The notes: generated by a model not told the origin, from the sequence alone. Numbered from the stretch's first letter, positions 25,764-33,837 are shown. The stretch: 41,089 bases of DNA from Acidimicrobiaceae bacterium UBA7830 (GCA_002501485.1 DLTS01000005.1:1-41089); one strand, 5' to 3'. Program-made: numbers and translations.

Positions 25764-27640
25764 TGACGACACCGAAACCGGCAACCCTTCACACCCAGCA
25801 AGCGAACGCACCACGCAACCTCGGAATGGATGACCGTGATATCGACCGAGCTCGGCAGGGTCTTATCGCCCAGCACCCGACAGGCGTCCTTGAGGGTCCG
25901 CTTGGGGTTGCTTGGGACGCAAGCCGTCACGACTACGTAGTCGATAGCGCGCAACCTGACACGGTCCATCCCAGTCTGTGGCGCCAAGCTCAACTCAACG
26001 CGGAGCACGGACTTTTTAGCGTCGCAGACAAGGTCTGGCAGGTGCGTGGTTACGACATCTCGAATATCACCTTTATCGAAGGGCAGACCGGATGGATTGT
26101 GATCGACCCGCTCACCGTTGAACCCGCAGCGAGAGCAGCGCTCGAATTAGCGAACACACACCTCGGCGAACGTCCCGTTGTTGCGGTGATCTACACCCAT
26201 TCCCACACCGACCACTTTGGTGGCGTGCTCGGCGTCACCAGCCAGGAAGAAGTTGACGACGGACGATGTCGTGTCGTTGCTCCGGAGGGGTTTCTTCACG
26301 AAGCGATCGCAGAAAATGTGATTGCAGGTTTTGCGATGGGCAGGCGCGCTGCGTATCAATTCGGACCGCTGTTGCCACCAGGGCCTATGGGACACGTTGA
26401 TTGCGGCCTCGGCAAGGGGCTCGCGATTGCCGCTCCGAGTCTCATTGCGCCAACTGAGGAAATCACCTTCACCGGTGAAGAACTCAACATCGATGGGATT
26501 CGGGTTGTGTTTCAGTTAACCCCCGAAGCTGAGGCTCCGGCCGAGATGAACTTTTTCTTCCCGGATTTCGGTTGGCTGTGTATGGCAGAAAACTGCACTC
26601 ACACTATGCATAACCTCGTGCCCATCAGGGGTGCTCTGGTGCGTGACGCACTTGCGTGGTCGAAATACATCGATGAGGCGATCAGCCTCTTTGGAGACGA
26701 GACCGAGGTGTTCTTTGCCTCCCATCATTGGCCACGCTGGGGTCATGACGACATAGTTGACTATCTGCGAAAGCAGCGAGATATGTACCGCTGGATTCAC
26801 GACCAGACTATGCGGCTTGCAAACCACGGGTATACCGCTCTCGAGATTGCAGAAGAACTTGAACTCCCTAAAGAGTTTTCATCACAAGGGCATACCACCG
26901 GGTACTACGGCCACCTTGTTCATAATGTGAAAGCGGTGTATCAGAGGTATCTGTCATGGTACGACGGAAATCCCGCGAACCTTTGGCGCCTCCCACCTAC
27001 CGAAGTGGGCTCTCGCTACGTCGCCCTTGCGGGCGGGGTCGACGCCATGGTTGCAGCTGCGCAGAAATCTTTTGACGAGGGCGATTATCGATGGGTGGTG
27101 GAGATGCTCAACCACCTCGTCTTTGCTGAGCCCGATCATGCCGCAGGGCGAGAACTCCAAGCTGACGCTCTTGAACAGCTTGGCTACCAAAGTGAGTCGG
27201 CGACATTTAGGAACGCGTATTTGACCGGAGCTCAAGAATTGCGGAACGGTGCACCACCGAGGCGAGAAGCGATGCGTCGCGGTTTTATTGATGCAATGAC
27301 GGTGAGCCAACTGCTCGACACGATTGCCGTGCGATTGCCGTCTGATCTGGTCGGCGGACGGCAAGTCACCATCCATTTGAGGATCAGCGACCGTCCGACT
27401 CAGTCGGACTGGACGATAGAAATTTCGAATCGTGCGATGTCGTCGATTGCGGGGTTGAGAGGAAGTCCCGATCTTGCAATCGCCATGCCGGGGGAGCTCT
27501 TCATTGCGTTTGCCGCTAACGAGGTGACGGTCGATGACGTACTCGCAGCATCACATTGTGAAGGTGACCAAACTGCGTTCGAATTCGCGTTCGGTCACCT
27601 CGAGTTGTTCTACTCAGGATTCCCGATCGTCGAACCGTAA
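25763..27640 (+). CDS. Alkyl sulfatase of the SdsA1/BDS1 family (MBL fold)
   Basis: These zinc enzymes split alkyl sulfates such as dodecyl sulfate into alcohol and sulfate. The 625-residue product has all three family domains: an N-terminal metallo-beta-lactamase fold with THSHTDHFGG (His146, His148, Asp150, His151), AENCTHT (about 275-281) and ASHHWPRWG (about 319-327); a helical dimerisation domain (about 380-520); and a C-terminal SCP2-like domain that holds the alkyl chain. No signal peptide is evident, so it probably acts in the cytoplasm, unlike secreted Pseudomonas SdsA1. It is coupled to the FadD36-like gene upstream, a hint that the two steps share a pathway. Confidence 0.9.
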   Translation: MTTPKPATLHTQQANAPRNLGMDDRDIDRARQGLIAQHPTGVLEGPLGVAWDASRHDYVVDSAQPDTVHPSLWRQAQLNAEHGLFSVADKVWQVRGYDISNITFIEGQTGWIVIDPLTVEPAARAALELANTHLGERPVVAVIYTHSHTDHFGGVLGVTSQEEVDDGRCRVVAPEGFLHEAIAENVIAGFAMGRRAAYQFGPLLPPGPMGHVDCGLGKGLAIAAPSLIAPTEEITFTGEELNIDGIRVVFQLTPEAEAPAEMNFFFPDFGWLCMAENCTHTMHNLVPIRGALVRDALAWSKYIDEAISLFGDETEVFFASHHWPRWGHDDIVDYLRKQRDMYRWIHDQTMRLANHGYTALEIAEELELPKEFSSQGHTTGYYGHLVHNVKAVYQRYLSWYDGNPANLWRLPPTEVGSRYVALAGGVDAMVAAAQKSFDEGDYRWVVEMLNHLVFAEPDHAAGRELQADALEQLGYQSESATFRNAYLTGAQELRNGAPPRREAMRRGFIDAMTVSQLLDTIAVRLPSDLVGGRQVTIHLRISDRPTQSDWTIEISNRAMSSIAGLRGSPDLAIAMPGELFIAFAANEVTVDDVLAASHCEGDQTAFEFAFGHLELFYSGFPIVEP

Positions 27641-27656
27641 AGACGTCGACCCTACA

Positions 27657-28901
27657 TTATGAGGCCTGTTGCAAACGCACAGCAAACGAGCGCGCAATGA
27701 CCCCAGCGATGATGACGATGACTCCTGACACCATTGCTTGCCACGGAAGTGCGAGTGCAAGGCCGCTGCACCCAACAAGACCGAGGCGTGCAATCCATTG
27801 AGGCCACAGGCGTTCTGCTTGCTGCAGACGTAGCGCAGAGGCGTTTGTGATTGCGTAATAGGTGAGCACTGCGACTCCAGACAGCGAAAGGGCGGAGGTG
27901 AGGGAAACGGTGTTGATAAGAGCTACGACGACCGCAACGACGCTGAGTTCTGCACGCAGGGGGAGTGAACGCTGCGACGAGACTTGGGCGAACCATGCGG
28001 GAAGATCCGAGCGTCGACCCAGCGCCAAGATCGTTCGGGCGACCCCAGGAATGAGATTGAGCAATACCCCAAAACATGCGATACCTGCACCAACTGAAAT
28101 GGTAGGAGCAAGTCGAGAGAGCGAGCTGGATTCGACGATGGCGCTCAAGGGGGCAGAGGTCGCTGAGATCTGCTCAGGCGTTAGTGCTGAGAGTACCACG
28201 GCCGCAACAATGAGATAGATCAAAAGAACTGCGGCGAGTGCTCGCGGAATGGCCCAGGGGATCGTTCGTTCGGGGTTGATGACTTCTTCACCGAAGGTTG
28301 CGATACGCGCGTAACCTGCGAACGCGAAAAAGATGAGCCCCGCGGCTTGAAGAACTCCATAGGGGTTCGTGTCGATGGTGCCGAGTTGTTCGACAGAGCG
28401 TGGGGTCGTCTGCGCCCCAGCGCTGGCGACCGCAATTATGAGGGTGAGACCGGTGACACCGAGAATGGCTCGGGTCACAAACGCTGTTCTCGACAAGCCA
28501 CCCAAATTGATGGCAGCGATGAGCACTATCGCAGTTGTTGCGACGAGTCGAGCCTGAGAGGGACAGATGTAGAGGCCAGCAGTCAGGCCCATCGCTGCGC
28601 AACTTGCGGTCTTACCGACAATAAAGCCCCATCCAGCAACATGGCCCCAAAATGGTGACAGGTGCTCTCGCGCGTAGACGTAGGTTCCGCCACTCTCTGG
28701 ATGTCGGGCCGCAAGTTGTGCTGATGAGGTGGCATTGCACAGCGCAACAGCACCAGCGATGACGAGGCTCAGTAGTAGCCATGTGCCGGCAGCCCTCGCT
28801 GCGGGGGCCCACACTGCGAACACCCCGGCTCCGACCATTGACCCGATACCAACGACAACGGCATCGGTCGGAGTGAGTTGGCGACGAAGCGCTGTCGTCA
28901 T
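27657..28901 (-). CDS. APC-family amino acid permease
   Basis: The 414-residue product has about 12 membrane segments and the APC signature near the N-terminus (TPTDAVVVGIGSMVGAGVFAVW), followed by GGTYVYAREHLSPFWGHVAGWG and FAFAGYARIATFGEEVINPERTIPWAIP. The substrate is probably an amino acid or amine but cannot be read from sequence. The ATG at 28901 overlaps the stop of the esterase gene by 4 nt (ATGA), making it the last gene of the icmA-icmB-esterase-permease operon. The open frame upstream of this start lies inside the esterase gene. It ends 16 nt from the convergent alkyl sulfatase gene. Confidence 0.87.
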   Translation of the reverse strand: MTTALRRQLTPTDAVVVGIGSMVGAGVFAVWAPAARAAGTWLLLSLVIAGAVALCNATSSAQLAARHPESGGTYVYAREHLSPFWGHVAGWGFIVGKTASCAAMGLTAGLYICPSQARLVATTAIVLIAAINLGGLSRTAFVTRAILGVTGLTLIIAVASAGAQTTPRSVEQLGTIDTNPYGVLQAAGLIFFAFAGYARIATFGEEVINPERTIPWAIPRALAAVLLIYLIVAAVVLSALTPEQISATSAPLSAIVESSSLSRLAPTISVGAGIACFGVLLNLIPGVARTILALGRRSDLPAWFAQVSSQRSLPLRAELSVVAVVVALINTVSLTSALSLSGVAVLTYYAITNASALRLQQAERLWPQWIARLGLVGCSGLALALPWQAMVSGVIVIIAGVIARSFAVRLQQAS

Positions 28902-29821
28902 TTGAACATTCGAGTGCAGTATTCGCCAATGGCATCGTGAATGCCGACTGCCCGGGACATCGTGTGCCATCGAGCGATAAACCCATGGACAACGCCCGGC
29001 ACCGCAAGGTACTCGGCATCGGTTTGTGCAGCGGCCAGACGTTCTGCATAGAGAGCCCCTTCATCACGAAGGGGGTCGAACTCTGCAGTGATAGTGAGGC
29101 TGGGAGCGACACCGTTGAGCGATTCAGCTCGTGCGGGCACTGCATACGGTTTCTCGTAACCGCCGTTGGCAAGGTAGTGCCCCCAGAACCAACTCATGTC
29201 AGCCGCAGTAAGGAAATATCCGGTCGCGTTCTCGGTCATCGACGGGTAGGCGTCTTGTTCGGTGTCGACGCACGGATAGCAGAGAACTTGTGCACAGAGG
29301 CGAAGCCCCTCATCGCGCGCGCGGAGTGCGACACCGGCAGCGAGATTTGCCCCGGCCGAGTCGCCAAAGATAATGATTCGAGATGGATCTCCGCCGATTG
29401 ACGCCGCCTGTGCGCTTAGCCATTGAGTCACCGCCCAACAATCATCATGTGGCTGAGGAAACGGGTGCTCAGGTGCGAGTCGATAGTCAACTGAAACGAT
29501 GAGAGCATCGGTGACCACCGCAAGCCTGCGCGCCACGTGGTCATGGCCGTCGACGCTGGAGAGCACCCAACCTCCTCCGTGAAACATGACAACGACAGGG
29601 AGATGTGCTGGCTGTGAGGTCGTGGCGTAGATACGGATCGGAATTGATCCATGGGGCCCATCAACGAAGGAGTCGGTTACATGTGCAATCTCGTCGGAGG
29701 GTGGTGTCGGCGTTCCAAAATAGTTCGAACGTGCTTGTTCGACAGTTCCTTCCGACAGAGCTGGCGCCCCAGTCTCCGCTAACGCCTGCACAAGCTCGGC
29801 GACGTCGGGGTCAAGCGGCAC
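28898..29821 (-). CDS. Alpha/beta hydrolase of the hormone-sensitive lipase family
   Basis: This is a carboxylesterase-type enzyme of 307 residues. The oxyanion-hole motif HGGG (81-84), the nucleophile elbow GDSAG with Ser155, a later Asp in EFDPLRDEG and His in VVHGF form the expected catalytic set for bacterial family IV. The substrate is likely a short-chain ester, but this is general family knowledge. It starts at GTG one base after the icmB stop and overlaps the permease gene by 4 nt, so it is translated as part of the B12 mutase operon. It might release or trim a branched acid that is later activated to CoA, which is speculation. Confidence 0.88.
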   Translation of the reverse strand: MPLDPDVAELVQALAETGAPALSEGTVEQARSNYFGTPTPPSDEIAHVTDSFVDGPHGSIPIRIYATTSQPAHLPVVVMFHGGGWVLSSVDGHDHVARRLAVVTDALIVSVDYRLAPEHPFPQPHDDCWAVTQWLSAQAASIGGDPSRIIIFGDSAGANLAAGVALRARDEGLRLCAQVLCYPCVDTEQDAYPSMTENATGYFLTAADMSWFWGHYLANGGYEKPYAVPARAESLNGVAPSLTITAEFDPLRDEGALYAERLAAAQTDAEYLAVPGVVHGFIARWHTMSRAVGIHDAIGEYCTRMFK

Positions 29822-29822
29822 T

Positions 29823-30224
29823 TCAGGCCACCTGGGTACCGTCGAGAACCTGCTGAACCTCTTTGATGATGTCCTCAGCGGTTGTGCCCGGCGTGATTAC
29901 TGCGGCAACGCCCTGCGACTTGAGTTCATCGAGGTCATGGTCAGGCACCGTGCCGCCAAGGATGACCGGGATGTCCGCACCACGTGCCCGAACTGCCTCG
30001 ACGACGAGAGGAGCAAGGGTCATGTGAGCACCAGAGAGCATCGAAAGACCGATGGCGTCGGCGTCCTCATCGACCGCGGCTGCGGCAACAGTTTCTGGCG
30101 TTTGAAACAGGCCGGTGTAAATGACCTCGTAACCCGCGTCACGAAGGATCCTGGCGACAACCTTCACGCCCCGATCATGGCCGTCGAGGCCAACTTTGGC
30201 GACAAGAATTCGTTCTCCTGACAT
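29823..30224 (-). CDS. icmB: B12-binding small subunit of acyl-CoA mutase (IcmB type)
   Basis: The small subunit of a split coenzyme B12-dependent acyl-CoA mutase. The 133-residue product is a single cobalamin-binding Rossmann domain: LVAKVGLDGHDRGVKVVAR with the DxHxxG motif (Asp14, His16, Gly19), the GLSMLSGAH loop and GGTVPDHD. Its size matches IcmB of Streptomyces (about 136 residues). It follows icmA by 11 nt and has a good Shine-Dalgarno sequence (AAGGGGAG). Small split subunits also occur in some methylmalonyl-CoA mutases, so this subunit alone does not fix the substrate. Confidence 0.92.
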   Translation of the reverse strand: MSGERILVAKVGLDGHDRGVKVVARILRDAGYEVIYTGLFQTPETVAAAAVDEDADAIGLSMLSGAHMTLAPLVVEAVRARGADIPVILGGTVPDHDLDELKSQGVAAVITPGTTAEDIIKEVQQVLDGTQVA

Positions 30225-30235
30225 CGTTTCTCCCC

Positions 30236-31882
30236 TTAAATGCTTGGCACTTCAACGTGACGTCCGAAGACGCCTGCCATCGTGGTCATCATTTCGCCGA
30301 CGGTTGCATATGCGTGCGAGGCCTCGATCAAAGTTGGCATGAGGTTGACCTCAGGGTCTTCGGCTTCATCCCGCAGCTTATTCAACACTTCAGTGACGGC
30401 ATCTTGGTTGCGATCAGAACGCACGGTGTCAAGCCGCTTACGTTGGCGCTGCTCATCTTCGTTGGTGATCCTGAGTAACTGGATCTGGTCTTCTTCGTTC
30501 CCGGCCTGGAAGTCGTTGACGCCGACCGTGATCCGTTGGCCAGCGTTGAGACGACGCTCAAGGTCGTAGGCAGAATCAGAGATTCTGCCCTGGAACCAGT
30601 TTTCTTCGATGCCAGTGATGACGCCTTCAAGCAATGATCCGTTGCCCAGTGATTCGAGGTGGGCAAAGATTTCTTCTGCCTGACGCTCAACCTCATCGGT
30701 GAGAGATTCGACGTAGTACGAACCGCCAAGAGGGTCAGCGACATGGGCAACATTTGTTTCGTGAGCGATCACTTGCTGGGTTCGCAGCGCAATGCGAGCG
30801 GCCTTTTCGGTTGGAAGCGCAAGCGCTTCGTCCATCGAATTTGTGTGGAGGCTCTGTGTTCCTCCGAGCACGCCGGCGAGAGCCTCAATTGCGGTACGAG
30901 CGATATTGACCTCAGGTTGTTGAGCGGTGAGCGAAACACCAGCCGTCTGAGAGTGGAAGCGGCACTGCATCGACCGCGGGTCGGTCGCCCCAAAGCGTTC
31001 CTTCATCCAGCGAGCCCAAATTCGGCGGGCGGCGCGATATTTTGCGATCTCTTCGAAGAAGTCGATGTGGGCATTGAAGAAGAAACTCAATCTCGGTGCA
31101 AACGCGTCGACGTCGAGTCCGGCCGCTAGAGCGAGTTCGACATACGCAAAACCGTTTGCGAGCGTAAATGCGAGCTCCTCAACCGCAGTCGAGCCGGCCT
31201 CGCGGATGTGGTAACCCGAAATCGACACCGAGTGCCATCGCGGCATTTCGCGCGATGTGAAATCGATGGTGTCACGAACAAGCCGCATCGACTGACGAGG
31301 TGGGAACACGAACTCTTTCTGAGCTTGGTACTCCTTCAAAATGTCGTTCTGCAGCGTGCCGCCAAGACGGGCTCGGTTCACCCCAGCCTTTTCAGCTTGA
31401 GCAATGAACATAGCGAAGATGACAGCAGCAGGGGAGTTAATCGTCATCGAGGTCGTAACCTCGCTCAGATCGATTCCTGAGTAGAGGTCCTCCATGTCAG
31501 AAAGACTGTCGACGGCGACACCGCATCGGCCGACTTCCCCAAGCGACATAGGGTCGTCAGAGTCGAGTCCGAGAAGGGTCGGCATATCGAATGCTGTCGA
31601 AAGGCCGGTACCCCCAGCTTTAATGATTTCTTTGAATCGCCAATTGGTATCTTCAGCGGTGCCGAAGCCGGCGAACATCCGCATCGTCCACAAACGGGAC
31701 CGATACATCGAGGCATAGGGTCCGCGGGTGTAGGGGTATTGGCCAGGGAAATCGCCATCCTCGGGGCCATACACCGGGTCGATCGGAATGCCTGACAGAG
31801 TGGTGAACTCTGCGTCTCGGGTTGGGGAGGCGTTAAATGCTTGCTCCCACTGTTTGCGTGGTGAAGTGGTGTCGCTCGACAT
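30236..31882 (-). CDS. icmA: Isobutyryl-CoA mutase-type large subunit
   Basis: Large TIM-barrel subunit (548 residues) of a coenzyme B12-dependent mutase that moves a carbonyl-CoA group between neighbouring carbons. Typical segments are TRGPYASMYRSRLWTMR, GLSTAFDMPTLLGLDSDDP, ISGYHIREAG (His225) and GGTQSLHTNSMDEALALPTEKA. Substrate-pocket residues decide the type: methylmalonyl-CoA mutase has Tyr (RQYAGF) and Arg (VRNTY), while isobutyryl-CoA mutase has Phe and Gln. Here they are Phe70 (RMFAGF) and Gln188 (QAQKEF). The likely reaction is isobutyryl-CoA to n-butyryl-CoA; a related hydroxyacyl or branched substrate is possible. It heads a minus-strand operon and is divergent from marR. No MeaB-type G-protein chaperone gene is nearby. 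Confidence 0.82.
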   Translation of the reverse strand: MSSDTTSPRKQWEQAFNASPTRDAEFTTLSGIPIDPVYGPEDGDFPGQYPYTRGPYASMYRSRLWTMRMFAGFGTAEDTNWRFKEIIKAGGTGLSTAFDMPTLLGLDSDDPMSLGEVGRCGVAVDSLSDMEDLYSGIDLSEVTTSMTINSPAAVIFAMFIAQAEKAGVNRARLGGTLQNDILKEYQAQKEFVFPPRQSMRLVRDTIDFTSREMPRWHSVSISGYHIREAGSTAVEELAFTLANGFAYVELALAAGLDVDAFAPRLSFFFNAHIDFFEEIAKYRAARRIWARWMKERFGATDPRSMQCRFHSQTAGVSLTAQQPEVNIARTAIEALAGVLGGTQSLHTNSMDEALALPTEKAARIALRTQQVIAHETNVAHVADPLGGSYYVESLTDEVERQAEEIFAHLESLGNGSLLEGVITGIEENWFQGRISDSAYDLERRLNAGQRITVGVNDFQAGNEEDQIQLLRITNEDEQRQRKRLDTVRSDRNQDAVTEVLNKLRDEAEDPEVNLMPTLIEASHAYATVGEMMTTMAGVFGRHVEVPSI

Positions 31883-31888
31883 ACAGAA

Positions 31889-31894
31889 AGGATA
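31889..31894 (-). promoter_or_regulatory. Candidate leaderless -10 (TATCCT) for icmA
   Basis: On the minus strand TATCCT is followed by TTCTGT (6 nt) and the ATG at 31882. The hexamer lies inside the 27-bp dyad described separately. No Shine-Dalgarno sequence is present. Confidence 0.5.
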
Positions 31895-31915
31895 CTTTGA
31901 CGTCCAAATATTCCT
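31889..31915. promoter_or_regulatory. Candidate MarR operator (27-bp imperfect dyad)
   Basis: The site has the form AGGA-N3-TTTG-N5-CAAA-N3-TCCT, with eight symmetric base pairs. It lies in the 56-bp gap between the divergent icmA and marR genes. It covers the icmA -10 hexamer and the region just upstream of it, and falls about 24-50 bp before the marR start, so one bound MarR dimer could control both promoters. MarR regulators usually bind such dyads next to their own gene. Confidence 0.5.
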
Positions 31916-31926
31916 CTAACCCGAGT

Positions 31927-31932
31927 TACCCT
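31927..31932 (+). promoter_or_regulatory. Candidate leaderless -10 (TACCCT) for marR
   Basis: TACCCT is followed by GCCGGT (6 nt) and the GTG at 31939. It lies 12 bp downstream of the end of the dyad. Confidence 0.45.
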
Positions 31933-31938
31933 GCCGGT

Positions 31939-32472
31939 GTGACGTCCCCATCGCCTGAGAACGACCCGATTGAATCTGCTGTCGACAATTGGGTGCAGCA
32001 TGGCTGGGAAGACGCCGCCACTCCGATGAGCATGGTCACTTCGGTCATGCGGGTACAACAGTTGCTTGCCGCTGACATCGATCGGGTGCTGAAACCGTTT
32101 GACGTGAGTTTTGCTCGATACGAATTCCTTCGCCTCCTCGCATTTAGTCGCCGGGGCACATTGCCGATGGGCGTCGCTGGAGAACGTTTGCAAGTTCATC
32201 CAGCGAGCGTGACCAACGCTGCCGACCGCCTTGAACGCGACGGTTTAGTGAGCCGGTCAAGAGACGATGTCGATCGCCGAAAAGTCATCGTTAAAATCAC
32301 CGATGAGGGTCGCAAGCGAGTTAATGCGGCAACCCTCGAATTAAACGCCTACTTTCAATCAATTCCGATGTCTAAAGCGCAACAGGGGGAGTTATTTGCC
32401 GGCTTGCGAGTGTTGAGAGCTGCACACGGCGATCTCGATGTTGTTTGTGCTGACGAAGGTAGTCGTGACTGA
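31939..32472 (+). CDS. MarR-family transcriptional regulator
   Basis: A winged-helix repressor of 177 residues. The DNA-binding part reads SFARYEFLRLLAFSR, then LQVHPASVTNAADRLERDGLVSRSRDDVDRRKVIVKITDEGR, the standard recognition helix and wing of MarR proteins, with helices on both sides for dimer formation. GTG 31939 is chosen because TACCCT lies 6 nt upstream; the frame is open further upstream into the divergent icmA gene. MarR proteins often respond to a metabolite of the pathway they control, and CoA thioesters are known ligands for some, which would fit the neighbouring mutase. It overlaps tag by 8 nt. Confidence 0.88.
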   Translation: MTSPSPENDPIESAVDNWVQHGWEDAATPMSMVTSVMRVQQLLAADIDRVLKPFDVSFARYEFLRLLAFSRRGTLPMGVAGERLQVHPASVTNAADRLERDGLVSRSRDDVDRRKVIVKITDEGRKRVNAATLELNAYFQSIPMSKAQQGELFAGLRVLRAAHGDLDVVCADEGSRD

Positions 32473-33046
32473 CCTTCGCCTTCACAGCGACGGCAACGCT
32501 CGATGTGGCTGGTGCGGTGACGACGAGGACTATGTTGCTTACCACGATGCTGAATGGGGTGTTCGGGCAACGAGCGACAATGAGTGGTACGAGAAAGTGT
32601 GCCTCGAAGGTTTCCAGTCAGGTTTGAGTTGGATCACGATCTTGCGACGACGCACCGCGTTTCGAGAGGTATTCGCAAACTTCGACCCAGACGTCGTTGC
32701 CACCTTCACCGACTCTGATGTCGAACGTCTTGTCCTTGACGAGCGCATCATCCGCCATCGCGGAAAAATTTCTTCAACGATCAACAATGCAAAACGAGCC
32801 CTCGAACTGCGTGCCGAGTTCGGCAGTCTCGACGCATTTTTTGCGGGCTATGTCGAGCCTGATGAGCACCGGCCACATGCGCTCAGCGATGTGCCAGCAC
32901 AAACCGATACGTCACGCGCCCTGGCAAAAGCATTGCGGGGCAGGGGTTGGACATTTGTGGGCCCGACAACGATGTATGCGATGGCGCAGTCGATGGGGCT
33001 CGTCAATGACCACCTCATCGGTTGTTGGCGTCGAGACCACTGCTGA
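32465..33046 (+). CDS. tag: DNA-3-methyladenine glycosylase I
   Basis: Tag removes 3-methyladenine from alkylated DNA. The 193-residue product has the N-terminal zinc ligands Cys14 and His27 in RCGWCGDDEDYVAYHDAEWG, the substrate-pocket Glu and helix CLEGFQSGLSW, and the C-terminal NDHLIGC with the second His/Cys pair. The start GTG 32465 lies inside the 3' end of marR (8-nt overlap), with GAAGGT upstream as a Shine-Dalgarno sequence, so tag is coupled to the regulator. A functional link to the mutase operon is not obvious; it may simply share the transcript. It ends 20 nt from the convergent dienelactone hydrolase gene. Confidence 0.94.
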   Translation: MTDLRLHSDGNARCGWCGDDEDYVAYHDAEWGVRATSDNEWYEKVCLEGFQSGLSWITILRRRTAFREVFANFDPDVVATFTDSDVERLVLDERIIRHRGKISSTINNAKRALELRAEFGSLDAFFAGYVEPDEHRPHALSDVPAQTDTSRALAKALRGRGWTFVGPTTMYAMAQSMGLVNDHLIGCWRRDHC

Positions 33047-33066
33047 TCTTCGACATCGGCTGAGCA

Positions 33067-33759
33067 CTATGACACGGTGTCGCGAATAAAGGCGTGAACT
33101 TCTGGCCACAACCGTTCGGCGAGATCGTTGTCTTGAGTCCCGAGCGCATTATGTGATGCCATGAATGCGTGGCCGGTGCCTGGGTGCACGGTGAGGGTTG
33201 CGTCTACTCCTGCCGCCTGCAGGCGCTGCTCGAGGTCAGCAGCACCTTCTGGAGGGAAGAAGTCGTCTACTTCTGCCATGTGTCCGCGGATCTTTGCGGT
33301 GATATTTGAGTACTCGGGTTGATCATCCCCTGACGGGAATCCATAGAACGGCACCGCTGCCGAAACTGCATCAGGGCGAAGGGCAGCCAGAACAAAGGTG
33401 AGCATGCCTCCCATGCAGAACCCCATGACGGCAAGCGTCGAGCTTGACGTCGACTCGTGAGCGACAAGGTAGTCAACCGCTCCGCTCATATCTTGCGCAG
33501 CGCGGTCCATCGGGAGCGATGTCATTAGCTCTCCAGCTTTATCCATTTCGGTATGCCCTGCGAGTTCACCGTGATAAAGGTCGGGTGCCAACGCAACGAA
33601 GCCGTTTCGGGCGAGATCGTCGCAGATATCGATGATGCCGGAGTCAAGCCCCCACCATTCTTGAACCACGATGACGCCTGGACCTGACCCGCTATCAGGG
33701 GTTGCGAGGTATCCGGCTGCGTCTCCGCTTGGAGTGGAAAAAGTGACGTTCGTGCCCAT
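33067..33759 (-). CDS. Dienelactone hydrolase family protein
   Basis: An alpha/beta hydrolase of 230 residues with a Cys-Asp-His triad: Cys115 in GFCMGG, Asp at 165 or 166 in MAEVDDFFPP, and His197 in GTGHAFM. The activating Glu34 in VQEWWGLD is also present, as in true dienelactone hydrolases of the modified ortho-cleavage pathway. No other aromatic-degradation genes lie nearby, and many members act on other lactones or esters, so the substrate is open. ATG 33759 is chosen over the long upstream extension, which overlaps the divergent acetoacetyl-CoA synthetase gene; TACTCT lies 6 nt before it. Confidence 0.88.
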   Translation of the reverse strand: MGTNVTFSTPSGDAAGYLATPDSGSGPGVIVVQEWWGLDSGIIDICDDLARNGFVALAPDLYHGELAGHTEMDKAGELMTSLPMDRAAQDMSGAVDYLVAHESTSSSTLAVMGFCMGGMLTFVLAALRPDAVSAAVPFYGFPSGDDQPEYSNITAKIRGHMAEVDDFFPPEGAADLEQRLQAAGVDATLTVHPGTGHAFMASHNALGTQDNDLAERLWPEVHAFIRDTVS

Positions 33760-33765
33760 GACATA

Positions 33766-33793
33766 AGAGTAGCGAAGCGTGCCTCGGTGGCAA
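33766..33793 (-). promoter_or_regulatory. Promoter of the dienelactone hydrolase gene (TTGCCA, 16 bp, TACTCT)
   Basis: On the minus strand TTGCCA (33788-33793) and TACTCT (33766-33771) are 16 bp apart, and TACTCT is followed by TATGTC (6 nt) and the ATG. This predicts a leaderless mRNA with a fair -35. Confidence 0.5.
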
Positions 33794-33831
33794 GACAAGA
33801 GCGCGATGCCAGCGATGAGTGCTATTTCAAG

Positions 33832-33837
33832 AAGAAT
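33832..33837 (+). promoter_or_regulatory. Candidate leaderless -10 (AAGAAT) for acetoacetyl-CoA synthetase
   Basis: AAGAAT is followed by GACGCT (6 nt) and the GTG at 33844. A rival hexamer, AAGCGT (33775-33780), stands 6 nt before the in-frame GTG at 33787. Neither is a strong match. Confidence 0.25.

Noticed and set aside
30236..31882. Annotation as methylmalonyl-CoA mutase
   Set aside because: Phe70 and Gln188 replace the Tyr and Arg that bind the methylmalonyl carboxylate; the isobutyryl type fits better.
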